NCBI GenBank assembly: GCA_964383365.1
Contig: CAYLHF010000006.1
Coordinates: 59,703-123,702, forward strand
From: CAYLHF01 sp964383365
GTDB taxonomy: Bacteria > Bacteroidota > Rhodothermia > Rhodothermales > UBA10348
Reading direction: 5' to 3'
Length of the DNA stretch: 64,000 nucleotides
The position numbers and the translations under genes were made by a program. Under the pieces are notes generated by a model that worked only from the letters and a program-made list of their open reading frames with translations, was not told where the DNA came from and did no database searches. Below, piece after piece: positions 1-8,544 of the stretch; position 1 is the first letter of the stretch; every line of letters begins with the position of its first letter.

Positions 1-1110
1 AACGGAGGACGAGGATGGATGGCATCCCATCTCGCGATCGTCTTTTCCCGGCGAATCGGGCGACCCTGGCACCAGGTCTGATTTGTTAGCGATTATTACA
101 ATATGGACCTCGGGAAACGAAGAACGCCATCGCTCCAACCGGATCTCCTCCTCTTCCAGAAGGCCGTTCCGTACGTCATAAACGTATAAGATGATATCCG
201 CTTCTTCTGCAGACAGCTCTGCCCGGCGTACACCCTCTGATTCTACAGGATCGTCCGTGCCCCTCAAACCTGCCGTGTCCGTAATGGAAAGCCTGATGCC
301 GTCGAAATCCAGATCGGCTGAAACCTGGTCCCTGGTTGTACCGGCCTCCGGGGACACAATGGCACGATCGTGACCGACGAGAGCATTCAGCAAGGTCGAC
401 TTTCCCGCATTCGGAAGGCCATTGATCGCTATTCGTATACCGGATCTGACCAACGCTCCGTATCGGTAGGAACCGAGAAGTCGATCAATATACCCGAGCG
501 CGTCTGTCAGTACCGTACGAAGACGATCCTTATCGGCGAACTCCACATCCTCCTCGGAAAAGTCGAGCTCCAACTCGATATGCGCACACAGATCTACCAA
601 GCTGTCCCGAAACGCCGTAAGAAGGGCGGAATATCCCCCTTTTAGCAACTGCAATGAAACCTGCTGGGATCGGCGCGAGGTTGCGTGAATCAACTCGGCG
701 ACAGATTCAGCCTGGGCGAGATCGATCTTTCCGTTCAGGAACGCACGCTCGGTAAATTCACCCGCCTTCGCCGGCCGTGCGCCCGCTTCGATCAGCGTAT
801 TCAGAATCAATGCCGGTGCCAACTCCCCGCCGTGACATGTAATTTCAATAACGTCTTCACCCGTCACCGAGGATGGTGCCAGAAACACTGTCACGATAAC
901 CTGATCGATATCGTGCCCTGCCGAATTTGTGATATATCCGACGTATGCCCGGTGCGTTTCAGTCCTTGACCCGAGATCCCGGGGACCGAACACACTCGAC
1001 ACGATCTCGACGGAATTCGGCCCAGACATTCGGATGACCGCCAGAGCAGCGACACCCTGTGGTGTTGCCCGGGCCACGATGGTATCTCGGAGTCCCCGTG
1101 TCATACTCAT
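1..1110 (-). CDS. mnmE: tRNA modification GTPase MnmE (3' end outside window)
   Basis: MnmE works with MnmG to install the carboxymethylaminomethyl group on the wobble uridine of certain tRNAs. The frame is open from an ATG at 1110 to the window edge, giving the first 370 residues of a family usually about 455 long. Visible are the N-terminal formyl-THF-binding part (start MSMTRGLRDTIVARATPQG), the helical linker region, and the G domain with P-loop GLPNAGKSTLLNAL, switch region GTTRD, DTAGLRGTDD and NKSD. The C-terminal end with the conserved cysteine lies off the window. It sits 18 nt downstream of yidC, the usual rpmH-rnpA-yidC-mnmE order. A second ATG at 1104 is possible. Confidence 0.95.
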   Translation of the reverse strand, partial: MSMTRGLRDTIVARATPQGVAALAVIRMSGPNSVEIVSSVFGPRDLGSRTETHRAYVGYITNSAGHDIDQVIVTVFLAPSSVTGEDVIEITCHGGELAPALILNTLIEAGARPAKAGEFTERAFLNGKIDLAQAESVAELIHATSRRSQQVSLQLLKGGYSALLTAFRDSLVDLCAHIELELDFSEEDVEFADKDRLRTVLTDALGYIDRLLGSYRYGALVRSGIRIAINGLPNAGKSTLLNALVGHDRAIVSPEAGTTRDQVSADLDFDGIRLSITDTAGLRGTDDPVESEGVRRAELSAEEADIILYVYDVRNGLLEEEEIRLERWRSSFPEVHIVIIANKSDLVPGSPDSPGKDDREMGCHPSSSSV

Positions 1111-1128
1111 TGATTCGATTCAGACCGC

Positions 1129-2934
1129 CTAGCGACCGGCCTTCTTTCCGGCTCCCTTTGCTGCCTGCCCGTTGGCTCCTGCCTTTCGCTGCCCTTTCGT
1201 AATATGTTTGACCGTGGGCTCTTCGTCCTTGCGAGAATGCTCCAACTGCCTGTTGATCATTTTCTGCTGACCGGCGGTCAATACATTGTAGCACAGGTAG
1301 TACAAGTTCAATCCGGCTGCAAGTCGGTTGAAGATGACGAAGATCATCACCGGAAAGAGATAGGTGAAGATTTTTTGCTGAGCGCCGGTACCCGGTGTCG
1401 CCTGCATCTTCATCTGAACGACCATAGAGATTCCCATGAGAAACGTGAATCCGGCAACCGCACTTCCAAACATCGGAATCTCGAACGGAAGATGTAAAAT
1501 GAAGTCAGGTGCCGAGAGATCAGCCGCCCAGAGGAAGCCCTGCTGTCTGAGTTCGATGGCCTGAGGCAGAAACTGCCACAGAGCAATAATAATCGGATAC
1601 TGAAGGAGCATCGGCAAGCAACCACCGAGCGGATTAACTCCGGTCTCCTTATACATTTTCATGGTGGCCTGCTGCTGCTTCTGCGGGTCACCTGAATACT
1701 TTTCCTTTATCGCCTCCATGCGCGGTTGCAACTCACGCATTCTGGCCATGTTTTTGAACGAAGATTTCGTCAGAGGAAACAGGAGTAATTTGATCAGAAT
1801 CGAGAATATGATGATGACCAGGCCGTAATTCGGAATGAAGCCACTGAGCAGATTAAATGCCGGAATAAACGCATATTTGGCCAGTGGCCGGGTCACTATT
1901 TCGAAGAAATCCCAACCGTAATCGACCATGTCGTAAAGCCCCAGATCGTACGTTCCCAGTAAATCCACCTCGATTGGTCCGGTGTAAATCCGGAAGTGAT
2001 CGACGGCCGTTGGAAGAGGGAGCGACAGGCTGGCTACAAAATTCAATTGTAGACCCGGAGCGTCAAGTTCGCCAACTCGTTCGCCGATCATGTCCGCTCC
2101 CTTCGAGATTCCATCTGGAATGATCGCGGTCGCGAAATATTTATTCTTGACTGCTATCCAGTCGACCTGACCCCTGAGCGATTGCTCTACATTGGCATCC
2201 GAATTGAGCACGATACCTTCGACTTCTCCGCCGCTCCGCGCGTACGCACCCGACCTGGACGCCTCGTTCTTGTGATCACCCTCGCTGAAGGGAATTCCCC
2301 CGTTCCATGTCAACTCGTATCCGTTTCCGGTCTGAAAGGAGGACACATTCTGCTGCTCGATTGCGAGACCGATCTCGTATGAATCCGGCGAAAACTCATA
2401 CCGCTGGATGATGCGTCCTTCTCCGACAGTCGATATAAAAACCAGCTCTGCCGGTGCATTGAAGACATCGAGTTCATCACCCTGTATCTGGGCCTCGTAG
2501 TTAAAAGTCCGCGTATCGTAGACGTGACTCCCGGGAGATGTGAAAACAAGTGCGAGGGCGCCACCTTTCGTCGTATCTATAAGCTGAACGTTTTCTTCCG
2601 ATTGAAAGATCGTGTAGTCATTGAGCTTAAGAGAGGTCAGCGTCCCTCCCTGTGTAGAAAATTGGGCAACGTACCGATTGGTCCTTACCGTGATGGTTCG
2701 AACGTCACCGGACTGCTGTACAAACTCCGATGTAGAGTCTGCAAGGCTCGCTGGCGCCGTTCCAGCAGGAGCAACCTCAATCGGGACAGAAGGGGGAAGC
2801 ATCTGCTCCTGGTCAACAGAAGTTGTATCCGGGCCAACGCTGACAGGGGGTGTCTGGGTCGGAGACAGCCAGGTCAACCAGACGACCATAATGATCGCGA
2901 TAAGGATCGTCGCGGTTACGACATTCTTGTCCAC
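1129..2934 (-). CDS. yidC: membrane protein insertase YidC
   Basis: YidC/Oxa1 insertase places proteins into the inner membrane, alone or with SecYEG. I use a GTG start at 2934 because the following residues VDKNVVTATILIAIIMVVWL match the standard YidC N-terminal signal anchor; the frame stays open to 3003 but that extension (Cys/Pro/Arg rich) does not look like YidC. This gives 601 residues: first TM near 6-24, a large periplasmic beta domain (about 60-350), then the conserved core with the amphipathic stretch before the TM helices (FKNMARMRELQPRMEAIKEKY, LGGCLPMLLQYPIIIALW). The basic C-terminal tail (KGQRKAGANGQAAKGAGKK) is typical of ribosome-contacting tails. No yidD gene lies between it and rnpA. 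Confidence 0.95.
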   Translation of the reverse strand: MDKNVVTATILIAIIMVVWLTWLSPTQTPPVSVGPDTTSVDQEQMLPPSVPIEVAPAGTAPASLADSTSEFVQQSGDVRTITVRTNRYVAQFSTQGGTLTSLKLNDYTIFQSEENVQLIDTTKGGALALVFTSPGSHVYDTRTFNYEAQIQGDELDVFNAPAELVFISTVGEGRIIQRYEFSPDSYEIGLAIEQQNVSSFQTGNGYELTWNGGIPFSEGDHKNEASRSGAYARSGGEVEGIVLNSDANVEQSLRGQVDWIAVKNKYFATAIIPDGISKGADMIGERVGELDAPGLQLNFVASLSLPLPTAVDHFRIYTGPIEVDLLGTYDLGLYDMVDYGWDFFEIVTRPLAKYAFIPAFNLLSGFIPNYGLVIIIFSILIKLLLFPLTKSSFKNMARMRELQPRMEAIKEKYSGDPQKQQQATMKMYKETGVNPLGGCLPMLLQYPIIIALWQFLPQAIELRQQGFLWAADLSAPDFILHLPFEIPMFGSAVAGFTFLMGISMVVQMKMQATPGTGAQQKIFTYLFPVMIFVIFNRLAAGLNLYYLCYNVLTAGQQKMINRQLEHSRKDEEPTVKHITKGQRKAGANGQAAKGAGKKAGR

Positions 2935-3090
2935 TGAATTACGGGGTATACGGCAGGGCCGCCAGGGTGGGTAGGGATAATGTGAGTCCGACCGACAAAA
3001 CACGGCATCCAGCCGGGCGGGGCGCGATGAGATCAGAGCCTACGTAGGGTCCGATCACCAGTTCCGTTCTTGAGATCCTCATGGCGAACA

Positions 3091-3552
3091 TCACTCCATA
3101 TCTATAGAAAGTTCGCGGGGCACCTGTTCGCAGAGAGCTCGGATGGCTCTGCCCAGATCCATTCGAATACGATTCTCCTGTCTGGGTTCGCCTCGAAAGA
3201 CGATCATCTGATTCAGCACACTCGACGTCCCGGCAAACAGGGAGTTGATCGCATGCTGCTGATGACGATACTCCTCGCGCAGGATTCTCTTTACTCTATT
3301 TCGGGTAGTCGCGCCTCCCGCGGATCGTCCTACGGCGAAGCCGGTGAGTACCGGGCGCCGAGAATGGATCGGCTCTGCCTGCTCAACCGAAAACAGGATT
3401 CGAATGGATCCGAAGGTAACAGAACGGGACGGCACGGATCTACCGGAAAAAAGCTGCTGAATCGACTTACGTCGCTTCAGTCGCGCAGTACGCGGAAACG
3501 AGAATGAGTGTATTGATTGACTCAGATCAGGATGTGCGGCGGAAGTGTCCAC
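3091..3552 (-). CDS. rnpA: ribonuclease P protein component
   Basis: Protein subunit of RNase P, which trims the 5' leader of pre-tRNAs. The RNR signature GRSAGGATTRNRVKRILREEYR region is clear, and the N-terminal SFPRTARLKRRKSIQQLF is the expected start of the fold. The frame opens with GTG at 3552, six nt after the rpmH stop; about 15 residues precede the canonical start of the domain, and no ATG is available closer, so the exact start is uncertain. At 153 residues it is slightly long for the family (about 120). It is followed 156 nt later by yidC. Confidence 0.92.
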   Translation of the reverse strand: MDTSAAHPDLSQSIHSFSFPRTARLKRRKSIQQLFSGRSVPSRSVTFGSIRILFSVEQAEPIHSRRPVLTGFAVGRSAGGATTRNRVKRILREEYRHQQHAINSLFAGTSSVLNQMIVFRGEPRQENRIRMDLGRAIRALCEQVPRELSIDME

Positions 3553-3558
3553 ACCGAA

Positions 3559-3714
3559 CTACTTTCCTGGGCGAGTATCGCTAACCGTAAGATTCTTGCG
3601 CCCTTTAGAACGCCGGCGTGCGAGTAAACGTCGTCCGTTCTTTGTCGCCATGCGTGAGCGAAAGCCGTGTTTGTTTGCGCGCTTGCGACGACTCGGCTGG
3701 TACGTACGTTTCAT
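3559..3714 (-). CDS. rpmH: 50S ribosomal protein L34
   Basis: A 51-residue, strongly basic protein beginning MKRTYQPSRRKRANKHGFR, followed by RMATKNGRRLLARRRSKGRK, the diagnostic L34 sequence. The short C-terminal tail NLTVSDTRPGK is an extension of a few residues beyond most L34 proteins. The gene is first in the rpmH-rnpA-yidC-mnmE block and transcribed leftward; the 170 nt upstream separates it from the rightward tRNA-Gly gene. I see no dnaA gene on the upstream side, where it is found in many bacteria. Confidence 0.97.
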   Translation of the reverse strand: MKRTYQPSRRKRANKHGFRSRMATKNGRRLLARRRSKGRKNLTVSDTRPGK

Positions 3715-3841
3715 GGGATTCTATATTCTACTGGTTCTCTTTCATCAAAGTCTACGTTTTTGGGCCTAAAACGGGGATTGGTCCAAAAATTTGACAGGCC
3801 GGATAAGATACGGATCTCGTACTAATTGTCAACGATCAAGG

Positions 3842-3870
3842 TTGACATTCATCGAAAACCAGAGTAATAT
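3842..3870 (+). promoter_or_regulatory. sigma-70-type promoter for tRNA-Gly/tRNA-Val
   Basis: TTGACA at 3842-3847, a 17-nt spacer, then TAATAT at 3865-3870; the predicted start would be near 3877, six nt before the mature tRNA-Gly. Both hexamers are near the sigma-70 consensus at optimal spacing, which supports a stable-RNA promoter. Confidence 0.7.
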
Positions 3871-3882
3871 CGGCGCCTGCAA

Positions 3883-3957
3883 GCGGGAATAGCTCAGCGG
3901 TAGAGCATCAGCTTCCCAAGCTGAGGGTCGCGGGTTCAATCCCCGTTTCCCGCTCCA
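3883..3957 (+). tRNA. tRNA-Gly (anticodon CCC)
   Basis: Cloverleaf: acceptor GCGGGAA pairs with TTCCCGC, D arm GCTCAGCGGTAGAGC, anticodon stem TCAGC/GCTGA with loop TTCCCAA giving CCC, T arm GCGGGTTCAATCCCCGT. The CCA end is encoded (3955-3957). Confidence 0.95.
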
Positions 3958-4022
3958 ACCTGTCCGGGTTGTCACGGACTCGATTCCACCGGCCTGGACC
4001 GCATCGTTGAGATTTTTCTTCC

Positions 4023-4096
4023 GGGCGATTAGCTCAGCTGGTTAGAGCACCTGCCTTACAAGCAGGGGGTCACTGGTTCGAATCCAGTATCGCCCA
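4023..4096 (+). tRNA. tRNA-Val (anticodon TAC)
   Basis: Acceptor GGGCGAT pairs with the 3' ATCGCCC, D arm AGCTCAGCTGGTTAGAGC, anticodon stem CCTGC/GCAGG with loop CTTACAA giving TAC, T arm with GGTTCGAATCC. Unlike the neighbouring tRNA-Gly, CCA is not encoded. The 65-nt spacing suggests one transcript with tRNA-Gly. Confidence 0.95.
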
Positions 4097-4229
4097 CATA
4101 GAGCTTCCTGGTCGCTTTTGCCGCCGGGGAGCTCTATTGGTTTATGGATACTTCGAACCACTTGGTTCACTCACCACCTGTCGATCTACGGCTCCACATG
4201 CGAAGAGCTGTGGTCTATCCTTCGAATAT

Positions 4230-4592
4230 ATGTTAGAAAAAGCCTCTGGCTCACGGGCATCGGAGACCCGGGGAGTTGAATCAATCCAATACCGACCAGC
4301 GGTGCTTCAGAGTCTCGTGTCCGGTGGCGTATGGCTCGTCACAGCGATCATACTGGCATGGCTCGGCAAGATTCTCGGACCAGAAGATACGGCTGCCATG
4401 GAGGGGTTCACGCTGCTTCTATTTACCGTGGTCCCTATCCGTCTGTTTTGCTGGACGGCTGCCCTTATTCTGGCGGGCATGAGTGGGTACTTGCTACGTC
4501 GAGGGCTTGGCGGATCAGACACCACGGAGCACATCTCAAGTTTTCTTTTTCTTCGTTCGATCTCGGCGCAACGTGCGAAAGTGTACGGGTAG
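4230..4592 (+). CDS. small membrane protein of unknown function
   Basis: I do not recognise a family. From the ATG at 4230 the product is 120 residues with probably three hydrophobic segments (SGGVWLVTAIILAWLGKIL; GFTLLLFTVVPIRLFCW; TAALILAGMSGYLL) and a charged C-terminus. The frame is open upstream to 4137, but that part has no recognisable character. The gene follows the tRNA-Val by about 130 nt and faces the glycosylasparaginase gene. The hydrophobic pattern argues for a real membrane protein, but codon evidence is weak and it could be a chance frame. Confidence 0.45.
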   Translation: MLEKASGSRASETRGVESIQYRPAVLQSLVSGGVWLVTAIILAWLGKILGPEDTAAMEGFTLLLFTVVPIRLFCWTAALILAGMSGYLLRRGLGGSDTTEHISSFLFLRSISAQRAKVYG

Positions 4593-4684
4593 AACTTGAA
4601 CAACGGTTGGGTCGTCGAAATCCTTCGCCCGGCGAGGTTTGACGCGGACGTCAGGGGCGAGCAGGTCTGCTCAGTCTGAAACGA

Positions 4685-5770
4685 TTACTTTTTCGGAGTA
4701 TAGAGAGAGGTTCCCTCAAAGATCTCCAGTCCGTCCGTCGTCCTCACCGACATTTTTGGGAGTCCCCTGATCCCCATCCATGCCGATCCGTACTCCCCGG
4801 CTTTGTTGATCGCGACGAATTTTTCGGCAGGGACAAAATTCGGGTTGACGTGCCGATAGTTATCGATAATCAGTTCGATCGCGTCCTCGCAGGCTTCCTG
4901 GGGGGAGCGGCCGGCGCGCATTCGCATGACAATGTAGTAGGAGGCACAGGACTTGATTACGTCCTCGCCGCGCCCCGTGGCGCCGGCCGCTCCCACTTGA
5001 TTGTCGACATACAGACCCGCTCCAATAATGGGGGAATCTCCTATTCGCCCGGGTATTTTCCAGCTCAACCCACTCGTCGTCGTGATCCCTGCTATATCTC
5101 CGTTACGGTCTACCGCAAGTACGTTCGTGGTTCCATAGTGGAATTCATCTGGTCCCGGAAGCGCCATACCCGATGCGTCGGGCAAACCCACCAGATGCTC
5201 GGGTGTCCCCCAATCATCGGTGTCACTGTGCCGTTCACGCCACCGAACCCAGATCTTGCGTGCTTTCTCTGTGAGCAGGTTTTCCTCTTTGAACCCGAAT
5301 GATTTCGCGAATTCAAGGGCGCCAGGGCCAACTAACATGACATGGTCGGTGTGTTCCATCACCATGCGAGCGACGGACGACGGATGCATTATGTTTTCCA
5401 GCGAGGCTACAGATCCTGCACCGTATGTCCGTCCGTCCATAACGCAGGAATCCAGCTGAACTACGCCATCCTGATTAGGGAGTCCTCCGTATCCAACGCT
5501 CGTGTCTTCAGGGTCTACCTCGATGACGTTGGCCCCTTTTTCAACTGCGTCCAGGGCCGAGCCACCCGTACCCAAAATTGACCACGCCTCGTTTACGGCA
5601 TTCTGGCCCGTCTGATTGTTGTGGCTCGTAATGATGATCGGGTTCGAACCACGCCCGGACGGCACATTCCCGGACCAACCTCCGATGAACAGAGCTCCAG
5701 CACTCAGACCGGCACTCTTACGAAAAAAATCTCTACGGTTGAGTTGGTTTTTTTCTCGAGAGCGGCTCAT
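4685..5770 (-). CDS. glycosylasparaginase (N4-(beta-N-acetylglucosaminyl)-L-asparaginase), Tat-exported
   Basis: An Ntn-hydrolase of the asparaginase_2 family that would cleave the GlcNAc-Asn bond of glycoasparagines or a related beta-aspartyl bond. The 361-residue precursor opens with a twin-arginine signal (NRRDFFRKSAG followed by a hydrophobic stretch), so it is exported folded. Conserved parts: ALDAVEKGANVIEVDPED, VGYGGLPNQDG, and the autocleavage site HYG-TTN with Thr214 as predicted nucleophile and new N-terminus of the beta chain; GAGLYVDNQVGAAGATGRGED is the substrate loop. The last residue before Thr is Gly rather than the Asp of the animal enzymes. It stands alone, 127 nt downstream of the kinase gene on the same strand. 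A broader isoaspartyl peptidase role cannot be excluded. Confidence 0.85.
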   Translation of the reverse strand: MSRSREKNQLNRRDFFRKSAGLSAGALFIGGWSGNVPSGRGSNPIIITSHNNQTGQNAVNEAWSILGTGGSALDAVEKGANVIEVDPEDTSVGYGGLPNQDGVVQLDSCVMDGRTYGAGSVASLENIMHPSSVARMVMEHTDHVMLVGPGALEFAKSFGFKEENLLTEKARKIWVRWRERHSDTDDWGTPEHLVGLPDASGMALPGPDEFHYGTTNVLAVDRNGDIAGITTTSGLSWKIPGRIGDSPIIGAGLYVDNQVGAAGATGRGEDVIKSCASYYIVMRMRAGRSPQEACEDAIELIIDNYRHVNPNFVPAEKFVAINKAGEYGSAWMGIRGLPKMSVRTTDGLEIFEGTSLYTPKK

Positions 5771-5897
5771 GTCAAAACCTCTTATCAGGACTGCGATGGG
5801 AGTTGTGGGAGCAGCCTAATTATTCACTACCACATCCATTGTCAAGAGAAAACGTGTAGCGTAGTCCCGCCCCATGCAGGAAAAAGATTCGTGTCCG

Positions 5898-8417
5898 TCA
5901 GGCCGACTCACCATTGAGACCGCTCGATGTCGATGATCGAGCAACCGGTTTCCGTATCGCTGCTCTCCGTTCGATACGTTTTTTTTCGTCGTATCTGAGT
6001 CGATCGAATAGTCGCCGTAGATACGATGTGACTCCTTCCGGATCGTTCTCGATTCCATCAAATTCGGATTTTAAATATTCCTCCTCAAATTCTCCCAGCG
6101 CCTCCGAGGACACCGCGATGAAGGCTACGTCGTTGTAGTCTGGAATCTCGCGAATAGCCTTAATATCCGTTGTTTCCTGTACCGGATCCATACCGTCGGT
6201 ATCGACGATCAATAAGTCAAAACGCTTCTTCTGGGCCTCCTTGAGTGCCTGGCCCAGATCCGGTGCCGTGCGTATTTCTATTACATTCCCCAGCAGTTCC
6301 CACTCGGTACCTTCCTCCGCCCCATTGGACGAAATGACCAGAACACTCCCGATCCCGTCGATCATCCCGAGTTCTTCGTCCACATTTCCTGACAACGGAA
6401 ACGCGACGCGAAACGTCGTGCCCTTCCCTTTCTGACTGTCCACGTCAATGGTACCGTTCATCTTTTCCACCAGGCGGCGAGTAATTGCCAGCCCGAGCCC
6501 CGATCCCTCGTGGCCCCGATCGCTCCCCATTTCCTCCTGACGGAATTCGTCAAACAACTTCGGAACGAACTCCTCGGAAATGCCGACACCCGTGTCGGTG
6601 ACGGAAACCATTCCATACAGATCGGTCTCCTCAAGCACGACGTTGATGGACCCAAATTCGGTAAATTTTATTGCGTTGCCGACCAGATTGGTCACAATTC
6701 GTTCGAACCGGGCTTCGTCGAGGGGGCAAACGATCTCCTCTATGGACGATCGAACGGTTAGCGTCAGGTTTTTCTGGAGAGCGAGCGGCTGCAACAGTCT
6801 GGCGGTATCCCGGACAGACGAAACAATCTCGGTCGGCGCCATTCGAATAGGAACTTGATCGGCCTCGAGTTTGGCGAAATCCAGTACAGAGTTGATCGTC
6901 GTAAGAAGCCGGTTTGCGCTCTGTTGAATCAGGACAGAGAATTCCTTCATCTCACCGGTCAATTCTTCCTGCAATACCTGGGCGAAGCCGATAATTCCAC
7001 TCAGTGGAGTGCGAATTTCGTGACTCATGTTCGTCAAAAACGCGGACTTCAATCGTGCCATCTCTTCCGCCCGATCCCTTTCCCGGATGAGTTCTGATTC
7101 GTGACGGTCGCGTTCTTCTGAATGCTGATTCTGTGAGATAGCGATAGACAGAAGGTCTGCAACATCTCGGATAATCTGAATCTCCTCATTATCGAATGCT
7201 TCTTTCCGGGACGAGCCGATATGGAGCGATCCCACCATTTGATCGGCACTGAACAGGGTCGCACGATAGTAACAGTTTACTCCCTCTTCGATGAGTTCCT
7301 GGCCGAGTTCGCCCGGGTGTTCTACTGCGGATAAATCGGGGACGTATTCGGATTCAACCTGTCCCACGCCGCTGGTTCTAAAAAACGAAAGAGGTTTTCT
7401 CGTGCCGGTTCCCAGTTCCGTTTCTCCGTCGGTTCGGGCCGCCAAGATGTGTCCATCTCCCCGCCATTCGTCAATTTCAACCACACTTCCCCGGTCAAAC
7501 GGAACGATACGATGCAATTTGTCGAGCGCCAGTGCTACGATTTTCGTCAATTCCCTGCCCTCGAGAATCGATCTCCCGATATGATTCAATATCAACAGCC
7601 GTTCAGAACTGAGCCGGGCTTCATTTTTCGCTTTCGTTTTTTCTGCTACCTCTCGCTCCAGATCCGTCTTCTGAATCTGCAGATCATCATTTAATTGTTC
7701 TAAATCCGAAAATGCCGATTCCATTGCATTTTCGAGGAGAAAGCGATATCGCTCTTCTCGTTCTCTTAATTCTTTCTCGACATTCGCGTGGCCGTCTACG
7801 CGTTCCTGCAGCTCGTCTCTGCTCCTCTCCAATGCATGCCTGTTTGCCTGCACCCGTTCACTCCATGCTTCTGCTTTCCCGACACCCAGAATGGCACTCA
7901 GTACGAGCAGTGCCAGGAACAGAAGAAGAATCCCGAAACCGATAAAGGAATACCTGTCGTTTCGGATCGAACGCTGAACTCCGGCTCTCGACATACTGAT
8001 AAAGAGGGTGCCTCCACCATCCGCCCCTAAGGGGATCGTCACCGTTGCACGAGGCAATCTATCGTCCGACGGGGTTCGGTCTGCACCGGAAATCGTATCC
8101 GCTGTCCCGGCTTCTGGTGGATGGTCCACCGATGAAACAACTCGCCGACTTCGGTCTACCACCACGAATCCCAGGAAGTCTCGGATTGCACGAAATCGGG
8201 TATCCGCATTCTGGAAGGCCCTTTCGTCTCCGTTCAACAACTCATCGCCGAGATCGGCTGCCACGGTCGTTCCGATCATGCGGGCCCTGTCGTCCAGGTG
8301 ATTGAGCTCCCTGGTTTCGAAGTGTCTCGGTATAATTATCGAAACAACAAATGCAGAGGCAAGAAGTAGGGCCGCTGCTATAGTGAGAGTCCACGTATGT
8401 CGGTATTTTCTGCTCAC
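5898..8417 (-). CDS. membrane hybrid sensor histidine kinase (GAF domain, degenerate receiver)
   Basis: 839 residues. TM1 about 9-29 and TM2 about 158-178 enclose a periplasmic sensor of about 125 residues. A long coiled coil (about 185-270) leads to a GAF domain (about 275-430, starting RLLILNHIGRSILEGREL), then HisKA with phospho-acceptor His466 in FLTNMSHEIRTPLSG, and HATPase with N box NLVGNAIKFT, G1 DTGVG and G2 GSGLGLAI. The C-terminal domain (about 700-800) has receiver-like strands and an Asp in DLLIVDTDG, but the acidic pair after the first strand is replaced (VLVISSNGAEEG) and no conserved Lys is evident, so it probably does not act as a normal receiver. No partner response regulator is adjacent. 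Confidence 0.85.
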   Translation of the reverse strand: MSRKYRHTWTLTIAAALLLASAFVVSIIIPRHFETRELNHLDDRARMIGTTVAADLGDELLNGDERAFQNADTRFRAIRDFLGFVVVDRSRRVVSSVDHPPEAGTADTISGADRTPSDDRLPRATVTIPLGADGGGTLFISMSRAGVQRSIRNDRYSFIGFGILLLFLALLVLSAILGVGKAEAWSERVQANRHALERSRDELQERVDGHANVEKELREREERYRFLLENAMESAFSDLEQLNDDLQIQKTDLEREVAEKTKAKNEARLSSERLLILNHIGRSILEGRELTKIVALALDKLHRIVPFDRGSVVEIDEWRGDGHILAARTDGETELGTGTRKPLSFFRTSGVGQVESEYVPDLSAVEHPGELGQELIEEGVNCYYRATLFSADQMVGSLHIGSSRKEAFDNEEIQIIRDVADLLSIAISQNQHSEERDRHESELIRERDRAEEMARLKSAFLTNMSHEIRTPLSGIIGFAQVLQEELTGEMKEFSVLIQQSANRLLTTINSVLDFAKLEADQVPIRMAPTEIVSSVRDTARLLQPLALQKNLTLTVRSSIEEIVCPLDEARFERIVTNLVGNAIKFTEFGSINVVLEETDLYGMVSVTDTGVGISEEFVPKLFDEFRQEEMGSDRGHEGSGLGLAITRRLVEKMNGTIDVDSQKGKGTTFRVAFPLSGNVDEELGMIDGIGSVLVISSNGAEEGTEWELLGNVIEIRTAPDLGQALKEAQKKRFDLLIVDTDGMDPVQETTDIKAIREIPDYNDVAFIAVSSEALGEFEEEYLKSEFDGIENDPEGVTSYLRRLFDRLRYDEKKRIERRAAIRKPVARSSTSSGLNGESA

Positions 8418-8544
8418 AATGGTTCGAGAACGGAGGAGGCCAGCTTTTGGTACAGGAATGCGCCCTCATTATCGACACATTTTGATCATTTATAAGTAGT
8501 TCTACGTAGATATTAGCCCCTGATCTAACCCCCGGAAGACTCTG

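Noticed and set aside
3883..4096. rRNA operon spacer
   Set aside because: The two tRNAs are not Ile/Ala and no rRNA sequence is found on either side.
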